From the NCBI GenBank assembly GCA_035236585.1, contig CP141135.1, positions 2,886,001 through 2,950,000 on the forward strand: a stretch of 64,000 nt of DNA, written 5' to 3'. Every line of letters starts with the position of its first letter. Position 1 is the first letter of the stretch. The stretch comes from Warburgia ugandensis. Its lineage: Eukaryota; Streptophyta; Magnoliopsida; Canellales; Canellaceae. Made by a program: the position numbers and the translations under genes. The notes beneath the pieces are model-generated. The model saw nothing but the letters and a program-made list of their open reading frames with translations. It was not told the origin of the DNA and did not search any database. This document shows positions 49,001-59,633 of the stretch, one piece after another.

Positions 49001-50738
49001 ACAACAATACAATTGTTGTGCCAAGTCTCCTCTTCTAGTTCAAGTCCTCTCTATTGACTTCAAATCCGAATAAGTCATGCCTAAGAAATTTGTAACGCCT
49101 TTTGGTCAATGACCCCTAACCCTTTACTTCATCCGAAGATACCTGAAATTAGTTTAGATAAAAGTTTCTTCTTACTTCTCCAATACTTAAGAAGGGATTG
49201 GAAGAAATATCACTTTTTACATTTGCAGACTGCTGCATTTTCTGTTACAAAAGTACTTTTATTTTAGTCCTTGGTTCTTTGAACTATTAAGAATCAAAAT
49301 CGTCCCAACTACTAGTATTAAAGACCTCTCTTGGTAGCCCGGTGCGTTAAGCTACCGTGTTTGCAGGGTTTGGGGAAGGGGCAGACCACAAATGGCCTAT
49401 GGTATGTAGCCTTACCTTCTATTTTGCTGGAGGTCGTTTCCACGCCTCAACCCATAACTTCTATCACACATGGCAACAACTCAATCGTTGTGCCAAGTCT
49501 CCTCGTCTAGTTCAAGTCCTCTCTATTGACTTCAAATCTCAATATGTCATGCCTAAGAAATTTGTAACACCTTTTGGTCAATGACGCCTAACCCTTTACT
49601 TCATCCAAAGATACCTGGAATTAGTTTAGATAAATGTTTCTTTTTACTTCTCCAATACTTAAGAAGGGACTGGAAGAAATATCACTTTTTACATTTGCAA
49701 ACAGCTGCATTTTCTATTACAAGGTACTTTTATTTTAGTCCTTGGGTCTTTGAACTATTAAGAATCAAAATCTTTCCAACTACTAGTATTGAAGTCCTCT
49801 CAGGGTAGCCCGGTGCATTAAGCTACCGTGTATGCAGGGTCTGGGGATGGGACAGACCACAAATGGCCTATAGTATGTAGCCTTACCTTCTATTTTGCTA
49901 GAGGCTGTTTCCACACCTCAAACCCATAACTTCTAGGCCACAGGGCAACAACTCAATTGTTGTGCCAAGTCTCCTCTTCTAGTTCAAGTCATCTCTATTG
50001 ACTTCAAATCCGAATAAGTCATGCCTAAGAAATTTGTAACACCTTTTGGTCAATGACCCTTAACCCTTTACTTTATCCAAAGATACCTAAAATTAGTTTA
50101 GATAAAAGTTTCTTCTTACTTCTCCAATACTTAAGAAGGGACTGGAATAAATATCACTTTTTACATTTGCAGACTGCTGCATTTTCTGTTACAAATGTAC
50201 TTTCATTTTAGTCCTTGGTTCTTTGAACTATTAAGAGTCAAAATCTTCCCAACTACTAGTATTGAAGTCCTCTTTGGGTAGCCCGATGCATTAAGCTACC
50301 GTGTATACAGGGTCTAGGGAAGGGGCAAACGACAAATGGCCTATAGTATGCAGCCCTACCTTCTATTTTGCTGGAGGCTATTTCCCCACCTCAAACCCAT
50401 AACTTCTAGGTCACACGACAACAACTCAATTATTGTGCCAAGTTTCCTCTTCTAGTTCAAGTCCTCTCTATTGACTTCAAATCCGAATAAGTCATGCCTA
50501 GGAAATTTGTAACACCTTTTGGTCAATGACCCCTAACCCTTTACTTTATCCAAAGATACATAAAATTAGTTTAAATAAAAGTTTCTTCTTACTTCTCCAA
50601 TACATAAGAAGGGACTGGAAGAAATATCACTTTTTACATTTGCAGACTACTGCATTTTCTGTTACAAAAGTACTTTCATTTTAGTCCTTGTTTCTTTGAA
50701 CTATTAAGAATAGAAATCTTCCCAACTACTAGTATTGA
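46004..50738. repeat. 4.7-kb tandem array of ~473-bp units, each with an antisense Au SINE
   Basis: The phrase 'agtcctctctgggtagcccggtgc' and variants start at about 46577, 46958, 47430, 47903, 48376, 48849, 49322, 49792 and 50267. Most spacings are 470-475 bp. The first complete unit is 381 bp because of a deletion near 46730, and shortened partial units lie at 46004-46576. Each unit is about 180 bp of antisense Au SINE (tail near 'gtagcccggtgca', head near 'caattgttgtgccaag') and about 290 bp of unique spacer. The SINE is flanked by 'aagtcctctct' on both sides, a target duplication made before amplification. Confidence 0.93.
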
Positions 50739-50770
50739 ACATATGTGCTTATTCTCACATTGGTTAACAG

Positions 50771-51082
50771 GCATGGAGACTATATGAATCCAACATGTTG
50801 GAGAATTTGGTCAATGGGAACTTGGATCCAACTGAGTTTGATACGGGCAAAGTGAAGAGAATTATAGAGATAGCTCTTTTGTGTACCCAAACAACTATTG
50901 CTTCAAGGCCTACAATGTCTGAAGTTGTGGTTTTGCTTCTAAGCAAAGGTCAAGCAGTGCAGCAACCAAGTAGGCCAACCTTTATACAAGCCACCAATGG
51001 AGTTCATGAAGAGTCATCCCACCTAAATGCATCATCTACGTCCAATGGCACCATGTCAACCTCTATGAGCTCGGGCTGCTAA
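50771..51082 (+). pseudogene. Orphan last exon of a CRK (copy 2)
   Basis: After 'ggttaacag' the frame reads 'AWRLYESNMLENLVNGNLDP', 'VKRIIEIALLCTQTTIASRP', 'TMSEVVVLLLSKG' to a stop at 51082. It aligns end to end with exon 7 of copy 1 (43926-44237), and the ~32 bp upstream of the acceptor are also similar. It encodes the last kinase subdomain and the tail only. The exon has no lesion, yet no exons 1-6 of this copy exist between 44238 and 50770. Confidence 0.88.
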
Positions 51083-54000
51083 TTCACAAGCTTGCATGGG
51101 ATTACATCAAATAAAGGGACTATTTGGTCGTAGATGGAATTTTGCTGGCTGATGCATTCATTTTCTATTCCGCTTTCCTTCCAAGAATTTAGCTTCCAAG
51201 CTCTTTGAGATCCCCTTGACTATGGAGTCAAGTAGTTGTTGTATGAACTAAGTTGCCTTTGGTAAATCCTATTCATCTACCCAACTAGCCATTGCAATTG
51301 TTTCTATGTCAAGAAGGTTGTTCTTCTCTTGAATGAATAAATTGAGATGCCCAATTTGTATAGGTTTTAGTGGGACTATGGTTTTAAGTCTTATGAAGTA
51401 AAGGGAAATAGTGCACTTTTCCAGTGTGGGCAAAGCATCAAACACATAAAATACACAACCACATCTAAACTAGGGGAATTGACTACTTTATTTGTGAATA
51501 TATTCTAATAAGAGGAATTCAAAGCATATGCCTGCTATTATTATTTGTCTACGGAAATAATACTGCCTCAACAAGTCATATAGCCAATGCTACAATGGAA
51601 ATCTCACTAACTATGTCTTAAGCATGTTAGTATGAGATTATTGATCCAAATTGGTGTCATTACAATCCAATACTTGAGAGAAGGTAAGAAGTATTCTAGA
51701 TGTATACAATAGTAGGGTTTAGAGAAGCGAATGAACTTCAAACGATTGAAAACGTTAAGACCTTTGATTCATGAGTGCACTAGCCAATTAAAGAGATTAT
51801 GGTATGAAGAGCTAATTCTAAAATTTCAAACTAAGAAATTAGGACACAGCTGCATAGCTAGACAACAAAGGGTAAATAGAATTTTCGTTACTTCTATGAT
51901 GGAGATCAATTAGCAAAAGTTGAAAGATAGTCAACTTAATGCGGCAATACTTCTCACTTGAATATTAAGAAGGTCAACCTCATTTTACTAAGTTATGTGC
52001 ATCGCATTATGGGATACTACGAAACAGGTGCATCTTATTGGCTGCTTCTTGACTAGCAAATCCTATAATAATGTTCAAATTTAAAATTTTATAAAAATAG
52101 CTAATATCACTTTTGTTGAGAGTTCATTTTCTTTTAAAATTGGTCAAAATGATGAAGTATTTCCTTCATCTAGTATAATGACCCTTTTAAAATCTAGTCA
52201 AAATGAAGCAAAAGAAATTCCTTCATCCACTAAGTGGTTGAACTATTCATGGGCTAATGTTATTGTATTATGGTAAAAGATGACCCCACCACATTTGAAA
52301 AAGCAACAACTTGATATATGATAAAGCACATGGCTCAAATTTGTTTGAGTTAAGTAAAGAACAACTAAGAACATAGGCCGAGAGAGTCATATGGTAGATA
52401 TGTGACATCTAAAATTTTGAACAAGAAAATTTACAGTTGATGCATGATAGTTATAGAAGATTTGCAATTTTGAACAAGAAAATTCACTTTTAATCATTAA
52501 ATCTTAATAGTCCGTGAGTAGGAAAACACATCAATTTGATATGTTAAACTTTATGAGTTCAATTGGCTTTGTTAGTACAAAGATAGGCACATAATTGGTA
52601 AAGAGTCTAAAGAATATAAAATCATCAAATTACAATTGAATAGTAAAATGCGTTCATTAGACTAATTGTACTTTGGTTACATGAGTTTAATTGTGTTATT
52701 ACAGACTCTGTTTCCATAATCCAAACAACAAGATCTGATAAAGACATATACAAATGAAATATAAGTTACTTCCAAACACTTCAACTTGATTAATACATTG
52801 AGATCTAACCAAGAACTAGTTGGGATGTTGGTATTTCATAAATGAATGATCAAAATGTTATGTCTTATCTAATATACATTTGAATACTTTAGAAGTATAT
52901 TATGCCATTAACTTTTGAAAGTGTCAGGTACTTTACATTTGTGACTTTGTAGTTAAAGAAGTCAATTTTGAGATATTGGGTAACTGAATGTGCTTTCACC
53001 GGTACGATTATAAATCATGTGCACTCTTAATTTGGTAGCTTCATATCAAAATAAGTTGTAAAATATTGAAAGATTGTACACAGATAAAGCAATATCTAAA
53101 TAATTTACTAAGCTATGAACACTTGAAATCAAAGGGGCTAATATTCTAAATACTATGTTAAGATGGTTTTATCTTTACCTTGCAATTAATTATTAGCTTC
53201 AAGGGACTACTATTGTGATACTACAAATGAGTACATGATTACTAGATATTAGGATTCAAACAAATAAATAAGCCTTTTAACAAACAATTACGGATTGTGG
53301 CTATTTAAGCGGCACATAGGAACAAGTATGTAAAGACATCTATCACACAATAATTTTCCTATTTTCCAAAGATATTAAGTTGGAATACACTCTAGTGTAG
53401 TGGCTTGAAATTTGGGAGATGTGAATATGTCCAGTTTAATAAACCAAATTGTAGAGTTACTTAGTTGTAGAGCACGCATGATAGGTTATGTCCCTATGAA
53501 ACTAATCTTGATGGAGAACATCTTAATCTATGAGCAATTGAAATGAACCTAGGAATAAATCTTAGATAATGGCTAGCTCTTGCACTTTTTAACTACTCTG
53601 AAAAAATTCTCAGAGGACTTAGTAAATTTGGCTTATGATAAACACCCTGACTATTCAAAGGATTGTTATTAAAGCATAATTGATAGACCATTTATTTAGC
53701 TACAACACTACAAATACTTGGTGGTATGATATAAGATATGATTCTATAATTACATATTTAAGCTAAGAAATTAATGTACGTGGAGAACACTGGATAAATT
53801 TGTGAAAGAATAGCATGTGTCTTGAATGACTCTACATTAGGGGCTATATGACTTGGAATTAACTCAGTCGATGATAGCATGGATTACCACCCAACCTAGG
53901 AAAATAGTGAATCATTGAGTGGAAAATTTAGAAATAATAATGCATATGAGAATTTGTTATAAGCAACTTGATTTTGGATTGTGATAACCACTAATTTTGT

Positions 54001-56821
54001 TTGGTGGAGTGTGAAAATCTCCATAGTCAATAAACTAATGGGCTCCTTTTGGAGACCTTGATACAAGAGCTAGGTTCCACCGATGATTAGATTCAACTAG
54101 TTTATTGGATATACCTTATTCAAAAAGGGTTTTAATTAGGAGTTAGATTTCTTGGATTTATTAGAATACCTTTAGTAGATGTACCATTATCCAATGCTCT
54201 CCTACGAAGAGAGCTAGTTGATATGACATTGAGGGAAAATTGTAATGAGCCACATATTTAGAAATAAAAAGTATTATTTTCTCATAATATGAAATTATAA
54301 AAGTAATTTGTTCAATAAATATGTGCGGAAGTTTGTTATAATAAGCTAAGAAGCCTTTAGGTAACTTAGCTAGTTAGTACTCTTTATGTTATAAGTACAT
54401 TAGTTAATGTTAAGGACATAATAATATTAATTTGGTGATGCTTGACAACCAAATCTTGGTATAGCTAAATTGTTTCTAAGTCAACTCTATTAAAAGGAGG
54501 CTAGACTTCAAGTTGCATAGGTGACAACTTTTTAGAGCAAAACACAATTAAGTGAGTATTTAAAATAAAAATTTTGAATATTCTATATAGTCGAAACCTT
54601 AGAAATAAGAGTAAGATAGTGAAAACACATAATTCTAAAAGAAGAAAACTCTTAGAAAGATATGAGCCTTTGGATGGTCATCCAAGGTTTAAAAAATGTT
54701 ACAAAGTGTAGTAAAAAAAAGTGTTAGAAAAAGAAAATTTACATCAACTGTTGCATCAAGTGTTGGAGCATATCAAAGCCATTGAACTTGGAGGATTCGA
54801 GGTGGAGAAAGCATGTGAGAGGTAAGGGGTTTGAGTTTAACTAGGTTAGACGCAAAGTTTTTATGTAAATTTAGAAATGATTTGATTGATTGAGTTTCAA
54901 TTATCTATGATTTTCCTATGAGACTATTCTTTATTTATTAACTCTTCATTTTTGGATAATAAATAGTTCTTTTGGTTATCTTATAACTTTGTATGATCAT
55001 GTGTTATATTCCTTGAAACTTAACATTAGAAATAATATATGAATAAAGACATGATCTTAATGCATAACTGCATATGTAGATCAATGAATTTTCTAACTTA
55101 TAATTCATACGTGTAGGAGTAGTATACTTGATCATATGATTATCATTGTATGGCATTTAATTATCAATGCATGATACATATTTGTTGTCACATGATTGTA
55201 GAAGCAAATGGATTTCATGCTTACATTTCTGAGTTGAATATTGTCGCAAGAAAAAATTTAGAAGTTAAAGTGACCTTATGCATAATCCAAAGATATACTT
55301 GAATCTAAAAAGTTACTCCACAATAATATTTATAAGTTAAATATTGTTGCATAGCTGTTACAACGACTAGAATGTTTGAATTTGGAGCGTTGGGAGTAAA
55401 GTGACCTTATGTATATAATATATGGCTTGGATTATCTTAGTTATGTATCACATAAATCTTCATGTCCAAACAATCAAATAAACAATAGTAAAACTATAAC
55501 TGGTCCTTCAAAGTATATAATATTATCATATTTCGTCTGCATTATTATAAATTTCAAGTTTCTGTAATATAATATAATCCAATAACATATGTTTATTAAC
55601 TTGAATTATAGTTTATTTATAAGATAGTCCTAAATGCATAAATTTCTAACAAATAAAACTTCTCACAAATTTAATAAAGTCGCATAAAAGTGTAATAGTG
55701 GAAAATCTCTATACGTTCATGCTACTTGTTCAATAACATTGCACTATTTTAATCATTATAATTTTGTCAATGTAAACAATTTGTTTTTACAAATAAAATT
55801 GTTGATATAAAATCATTACTTATGTTATCCATTTGCAGTTTAAAGAAAATTATAGTGATTATTATTAAGTAATTTTTGCACGTTGGAACCTTCGAAACAA
55901 TACAATCCATGATAGTTACCAAAGCATTTCAGTTTCAGCAAATTATTTCTAGTTGATTGTATAACTATTTGTGATAATTATTCTTATTGAACGTTAGTTA
56001 ATATATTTAATAATACAAAATTAAATTTAGAATATATAATGGTTTGACAATACTTAAGTTCCAAATTTGGAAGTACTTAATTAAACAAGTGCATTAACTA
56101 AGACTCCATTAAAATAATTGTTGATTTGGTAAGAGTACATGGAGTTTTGATACATATTATATATATTTTTGTGTGTGTGATATTTGAGAAAAAGAAAGAA
56201 AGTGAAATAGAGTAAGGTAACTAAAGGCTTAATATTCATGTGTTGTCGTAGTTGGACAATTGCATACTATGTATGCATTTGACATTTAGCATGAAAGAGA
56301 ACATTGTATTATAAAATGGATTTTAAAATAATGGTTCATTGTTTCAAAAATTTATTTCTGAAAAATATTCAGTATACATGTATATTCAGTTTGATTTGCC
56401 AAATTTGATATTTAAGTCACTGATAGAAAGTCAAACAGGCACTATGCCACTATGTCAAGGACTAGATTGACCCACGGTTCTCTAATTCTTTTAGATACCT
56501 GCCCATAGAGGCATATTTCTGGGTGAGAGTAGCGTGGGTGATACTCAAACCATTCTATTCTGATCCGCCATTTTCCATGAATGTTGATGTCGTACTTGCA
56601 GTATCGCGGTGCAACTTCTAATGCATAGTGTTGGCCTTCTATTCATTGGTTGACTAGCATCCGGGACTTTTTGAACGTTGAATACATTCACCCATGAGCA
56701 CCTCATACCCATGACTTACTAGATATCACTGGAAACGCCATTCTTGTGCCACTGGCTAAAAGGCCTTTTTGCTAAGTGCTGTTTGACTGTCAGTAAAGTC
56801 GTGAAAATCGACTTCCATGGA

Positions 56822-56857
<36 letters not shown>

Positions 56858-57300
56858 TTCCATGCAAAGTGTTACATACCTTTAGATTGAATTACGGTAA
56901 ATACCCAAAAATCTTAAGTGCCGCATAACTTTTGTATCTTTGGTGGGATTCAATTTGAAGTAGTATCTCGGAGAATTTTTCTTTTTTCTTTTTTCCTGAA
57001 ATCGCTTTCCTGCTAATCAAACCGGCTATAGGAAAGAAAATAATCGAATACCGTGACATTTAGTTCACTTAGTTCACCTAGAGGCTGTTAGTGAGGATGA
57101 AATTGATTTCTGTGGCGGATTCCACGCTCTCACTTCCGATAAAGACGCACTCTTTCTTTTGGATGTTGAACAAAATACCCACAAGCATCTCGAATCTATG
57201 ACCTACTAGACACCATAAGAGAGGCTTATTGCACCACCATGCTAGAACTGAGCTTACATGTGATCAAAGCAAGTGGATTAGTTCACAGTCCAAGGAATTC
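51083..57300. other. AT-rich region without recognisable genes
   Basis: About 6.2 kb with no long open frame, no clear terminal repeats and no domain. A short (AAT)n tract lies at 56825-56858. Two similar segments ('gttgaatacattcacccatgag' near 56678 and 'gttgaacaaaatacccacaag' near 57165) are a weak dispersed repeat. The composition is that of old, decayed transposon sequence. Confidence 0.55.
56825..56858. repeat. (AAT)n microsatellite between short inverted flanks
   Basis: About eleven AAT units, flanked by 'cttccatgga' on the left and 'ttccatgc' on the right. Confidence 0.9.
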
Positions 57301-58137
57301 GTGGCTATGATCGGTGCATTTGACTGTGCATGCTTCTCCAGATAGGTTCTGCATCTCTTGTTCTCTCTTCTCTCTGTTTGTTTTGCTTTGAATGTTTGAC
57401 TTAAGAAGCTGTTTCTAACCTCTTTTGATTGTTCCGAGCTCTTTCTCAGCTGTCGAACATCGGATAGAGACTTGAATTTACTGGTTTCTTGTTTTATTTC
57501 TTATAGTATTGATCGAATTCAGCTTCATAAATGTCGAAACTCTATCTCGCTTCTGAGTAGTGGACTCCAATTACAAGCTCTTCCATGCTGGGATGTTTCG
57601 TTTTTTATTGATCTAGTCCATCTGTTGGTCTTCATCTCAAAACCAGCTCAGTTCTATCCACTTGCTTTCGTCACATGTAAGCTCTGATTTCTCTAGTTTT
57701 AATTGCCTTCCCACTTAATCTGCCTATCTCAGTTCAAGTTATCATAGGATATTTTTTCCGAATGTTGAGAGGATTTGAATCCATAACATCTTGGCTGTGA
57801 AACATGGTACTTAACCAACTTGGCCAAGCGCTCGAACCCAACTTGTGATTCATTATTTTCCTTCTTCTTCAGAAAGATTATCGTTTTTCCTTTCTCTGTC
57901 TTTTTAATCGTACAGTTACTTCTTTTAACTGTTTTCTACAAGTTAGATTCATCTGTTTCTAATAGAATTCAGCTGAAATTGCATTCACCTCTGTTTCTTG
58001 AAGACTTCTAAATAATTGCTTGTTGCTCTGGTTCTTTCTTTTCTCACTTAATCATCTCTAGAGATCCAGTTCAACTTTCTGAGGATTGATCTTGCGATTT
58101 CTTAATCTCATTCATCCAGAAGCTAGCTCTTCCAAAG

Positions 58138-58921
58138 ATGCAGATAAGTGTAACCAGAACCAGCAATGTCTTCTTCTTGTTCTCCACCATTTTACTCTTT
58201 TTTCTCTCAAATTTAGCATCATCAGCACCCCAAGCCAATCTCATCGACAAAGATTGCAGCCACTATAACGCCACGAACCCCTCCATCTTCCTTCGAAATC
58301 TCAATAACACCTTGTCAGAGATCCGAGCACAAATAAATGGTTCAACACGATTCGCCACCGCCCAACGAGTCGAAGCTGACAACCCCGTCTATGCCTTATT
58401 CCAATGTAGAGACTACCTCTCCCTCACGGACTGCCTCTCCTGTTTCTCCACAGCCCGCACACAAGTCCGAAACTTCTCTACCCCGTTCGCTAATGGGGCC
58501 AGAGTCATCTTTGATGGGTGTTTTCTCAGGTACGAAAGCCTCCCCTTCTTCGCAGACTCTGTCCTTGTAGGAAATGCTGAGGTATGCAAGAACAATACGG
58601 CACGGGCCTCCAATGGGTCCTCTTCAATCGCTGACGGGCTTATGGATGAACTTTCGAGAGCTACACCGAGGACTGAAGGATACTTTGCTGCAACAAGCAG
58701 CGGGAGGGGTGGGGATGTGGTTTATGGAATTGCACAGTGTGCGCACACAGTGAGTGAGGCTGGCTGCAGGGAGTGCTTGAGAGTGGCTTATCAGAACATA
58801 AAAGTGTGTGTACAGTATACAAATGGAAGAGCTGTGGATCGTGGGTGTTTTATGCGCTTCTCCGATACAACCTTCTTTAGCCAGAATTTCACCATGGATC
58901 TTGCGCCCTTCCTCAAGTCAG
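58138..58921 (+). CDS. Cysteine-rich receptor-like kinase, copy 3, exon 1 (double DUF26)
   Basis: An intact exon of 261 codons plus one base, ending at a donor (caagtcag|gtttgtg, GT at 58922). The signal peptide is about residues 1-31 (NVFFLFSTILLFFLSNLASS). The first DUF26 has 'YALFQCRDYLSLTDCLSC' (C-x8-C-x2-C) and 'GCFLRYES'; the second has 'CAHTVSEAGCRECLRVAY' and 'GCFMRFSDTTFF'. Several N-x-S/T sites suit an apoplastic domain. It aligns with copy 1 throughout, without the insertion or stops. No membrane helix or kinase exon follows within 5 kb; a second LINE and TRIMs lie there, so the rest is either beyond 64000 or lost. Confidence 0.85.
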
Positions 58922-59438
58922 GTTTGTGACTTAAAACACCTTATACATTGGGACAGAAGCATTTGATCCTTTCGTTAACGATTCTAACCAAAATCTATTG
59001 ACTAGGAACATACAAAGTTCGAATTCTGGAAATCAGTCGACAATAAAAAGTTTGGAATGGTTGAAACCACTTGCAAAGAGTGCAGGAAAACACGTGGAAT
59101 TCAATATATTTTCAATGATCCAAACAACTTATTTTGCATGCCATACTACAAATGAACCGTAGATTAAATTCTAAGAGTTGGTTTTGGAGGTTTTATTAGT
59201 GAATATGAATTCTAAGAGTTGGTTTGAAGGACAAACTCAGCTTCGTAGAAAGGCTGGATTAGTTGAGATCTTGTTGCAGATTTATAGATCCCACATCTAA
59301 TGAGTAAAACAGTTCGAACTTGAAAAGAGGAGAGGTCACAGTAAGAATGTGTGCATCACCAGATAAGAATACAGATAGTATATGCTTACTATTTTCCTAC
59401 TTAGGATTATAGTCTTGTAGTTAATGGGACACAAGTGA

Positions 59439-59618
59439 AGGGGAGCCTTGGTGCAATTGTTGAGTTGTTGTTGTGTTACCTAGACGTCACGGGTTTTGGG
59501 TGTGGAAACAGTCTCTTGCAAAAATGTAAAGTAAGGCCGCATACTATAGACCTTTTGTAGTCCGCCCTTTCCCCAGGTCCCGCATACATGGCAGCTTCAC
59601 GCACCAGGCTACATTTTT
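59439..59618 (+). mobile_element. Au-type SINE
   Basis: 'ggagccttggtgcaattgtt', 'gacgtcacgggttttggg', 'gtccgccctttccccagg', 'cgcaccaggctacattttttt' are in the correct order. It is flanked by an imperfect ~19-bp duplication (agttaatgggacacaagtga at 59419-59438, agttaacgaaacacaatga at 59621-59639). The right copy runs directly into the LINE 5' end. Confidence 0.85.
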
Positions 59619-59633
59619 TTAGTTAACGAAACA

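Noticed and set aside
49357..49808. Short open frames in the SINE array
   Set aside because: They recur with the repeat unit and encode translated SINE and spacer.
46004..50738. CRISPR-like array
   Set aside because: Units are ~473 bp and contain a SINE, spacers are repeats themselves, and the genome is plant.
51083..57300. A hidden gene in the AT-rich region
   Set aside because: No open frame over about 180 bp with any domain, and no paired splice or repeat signals that I can see.
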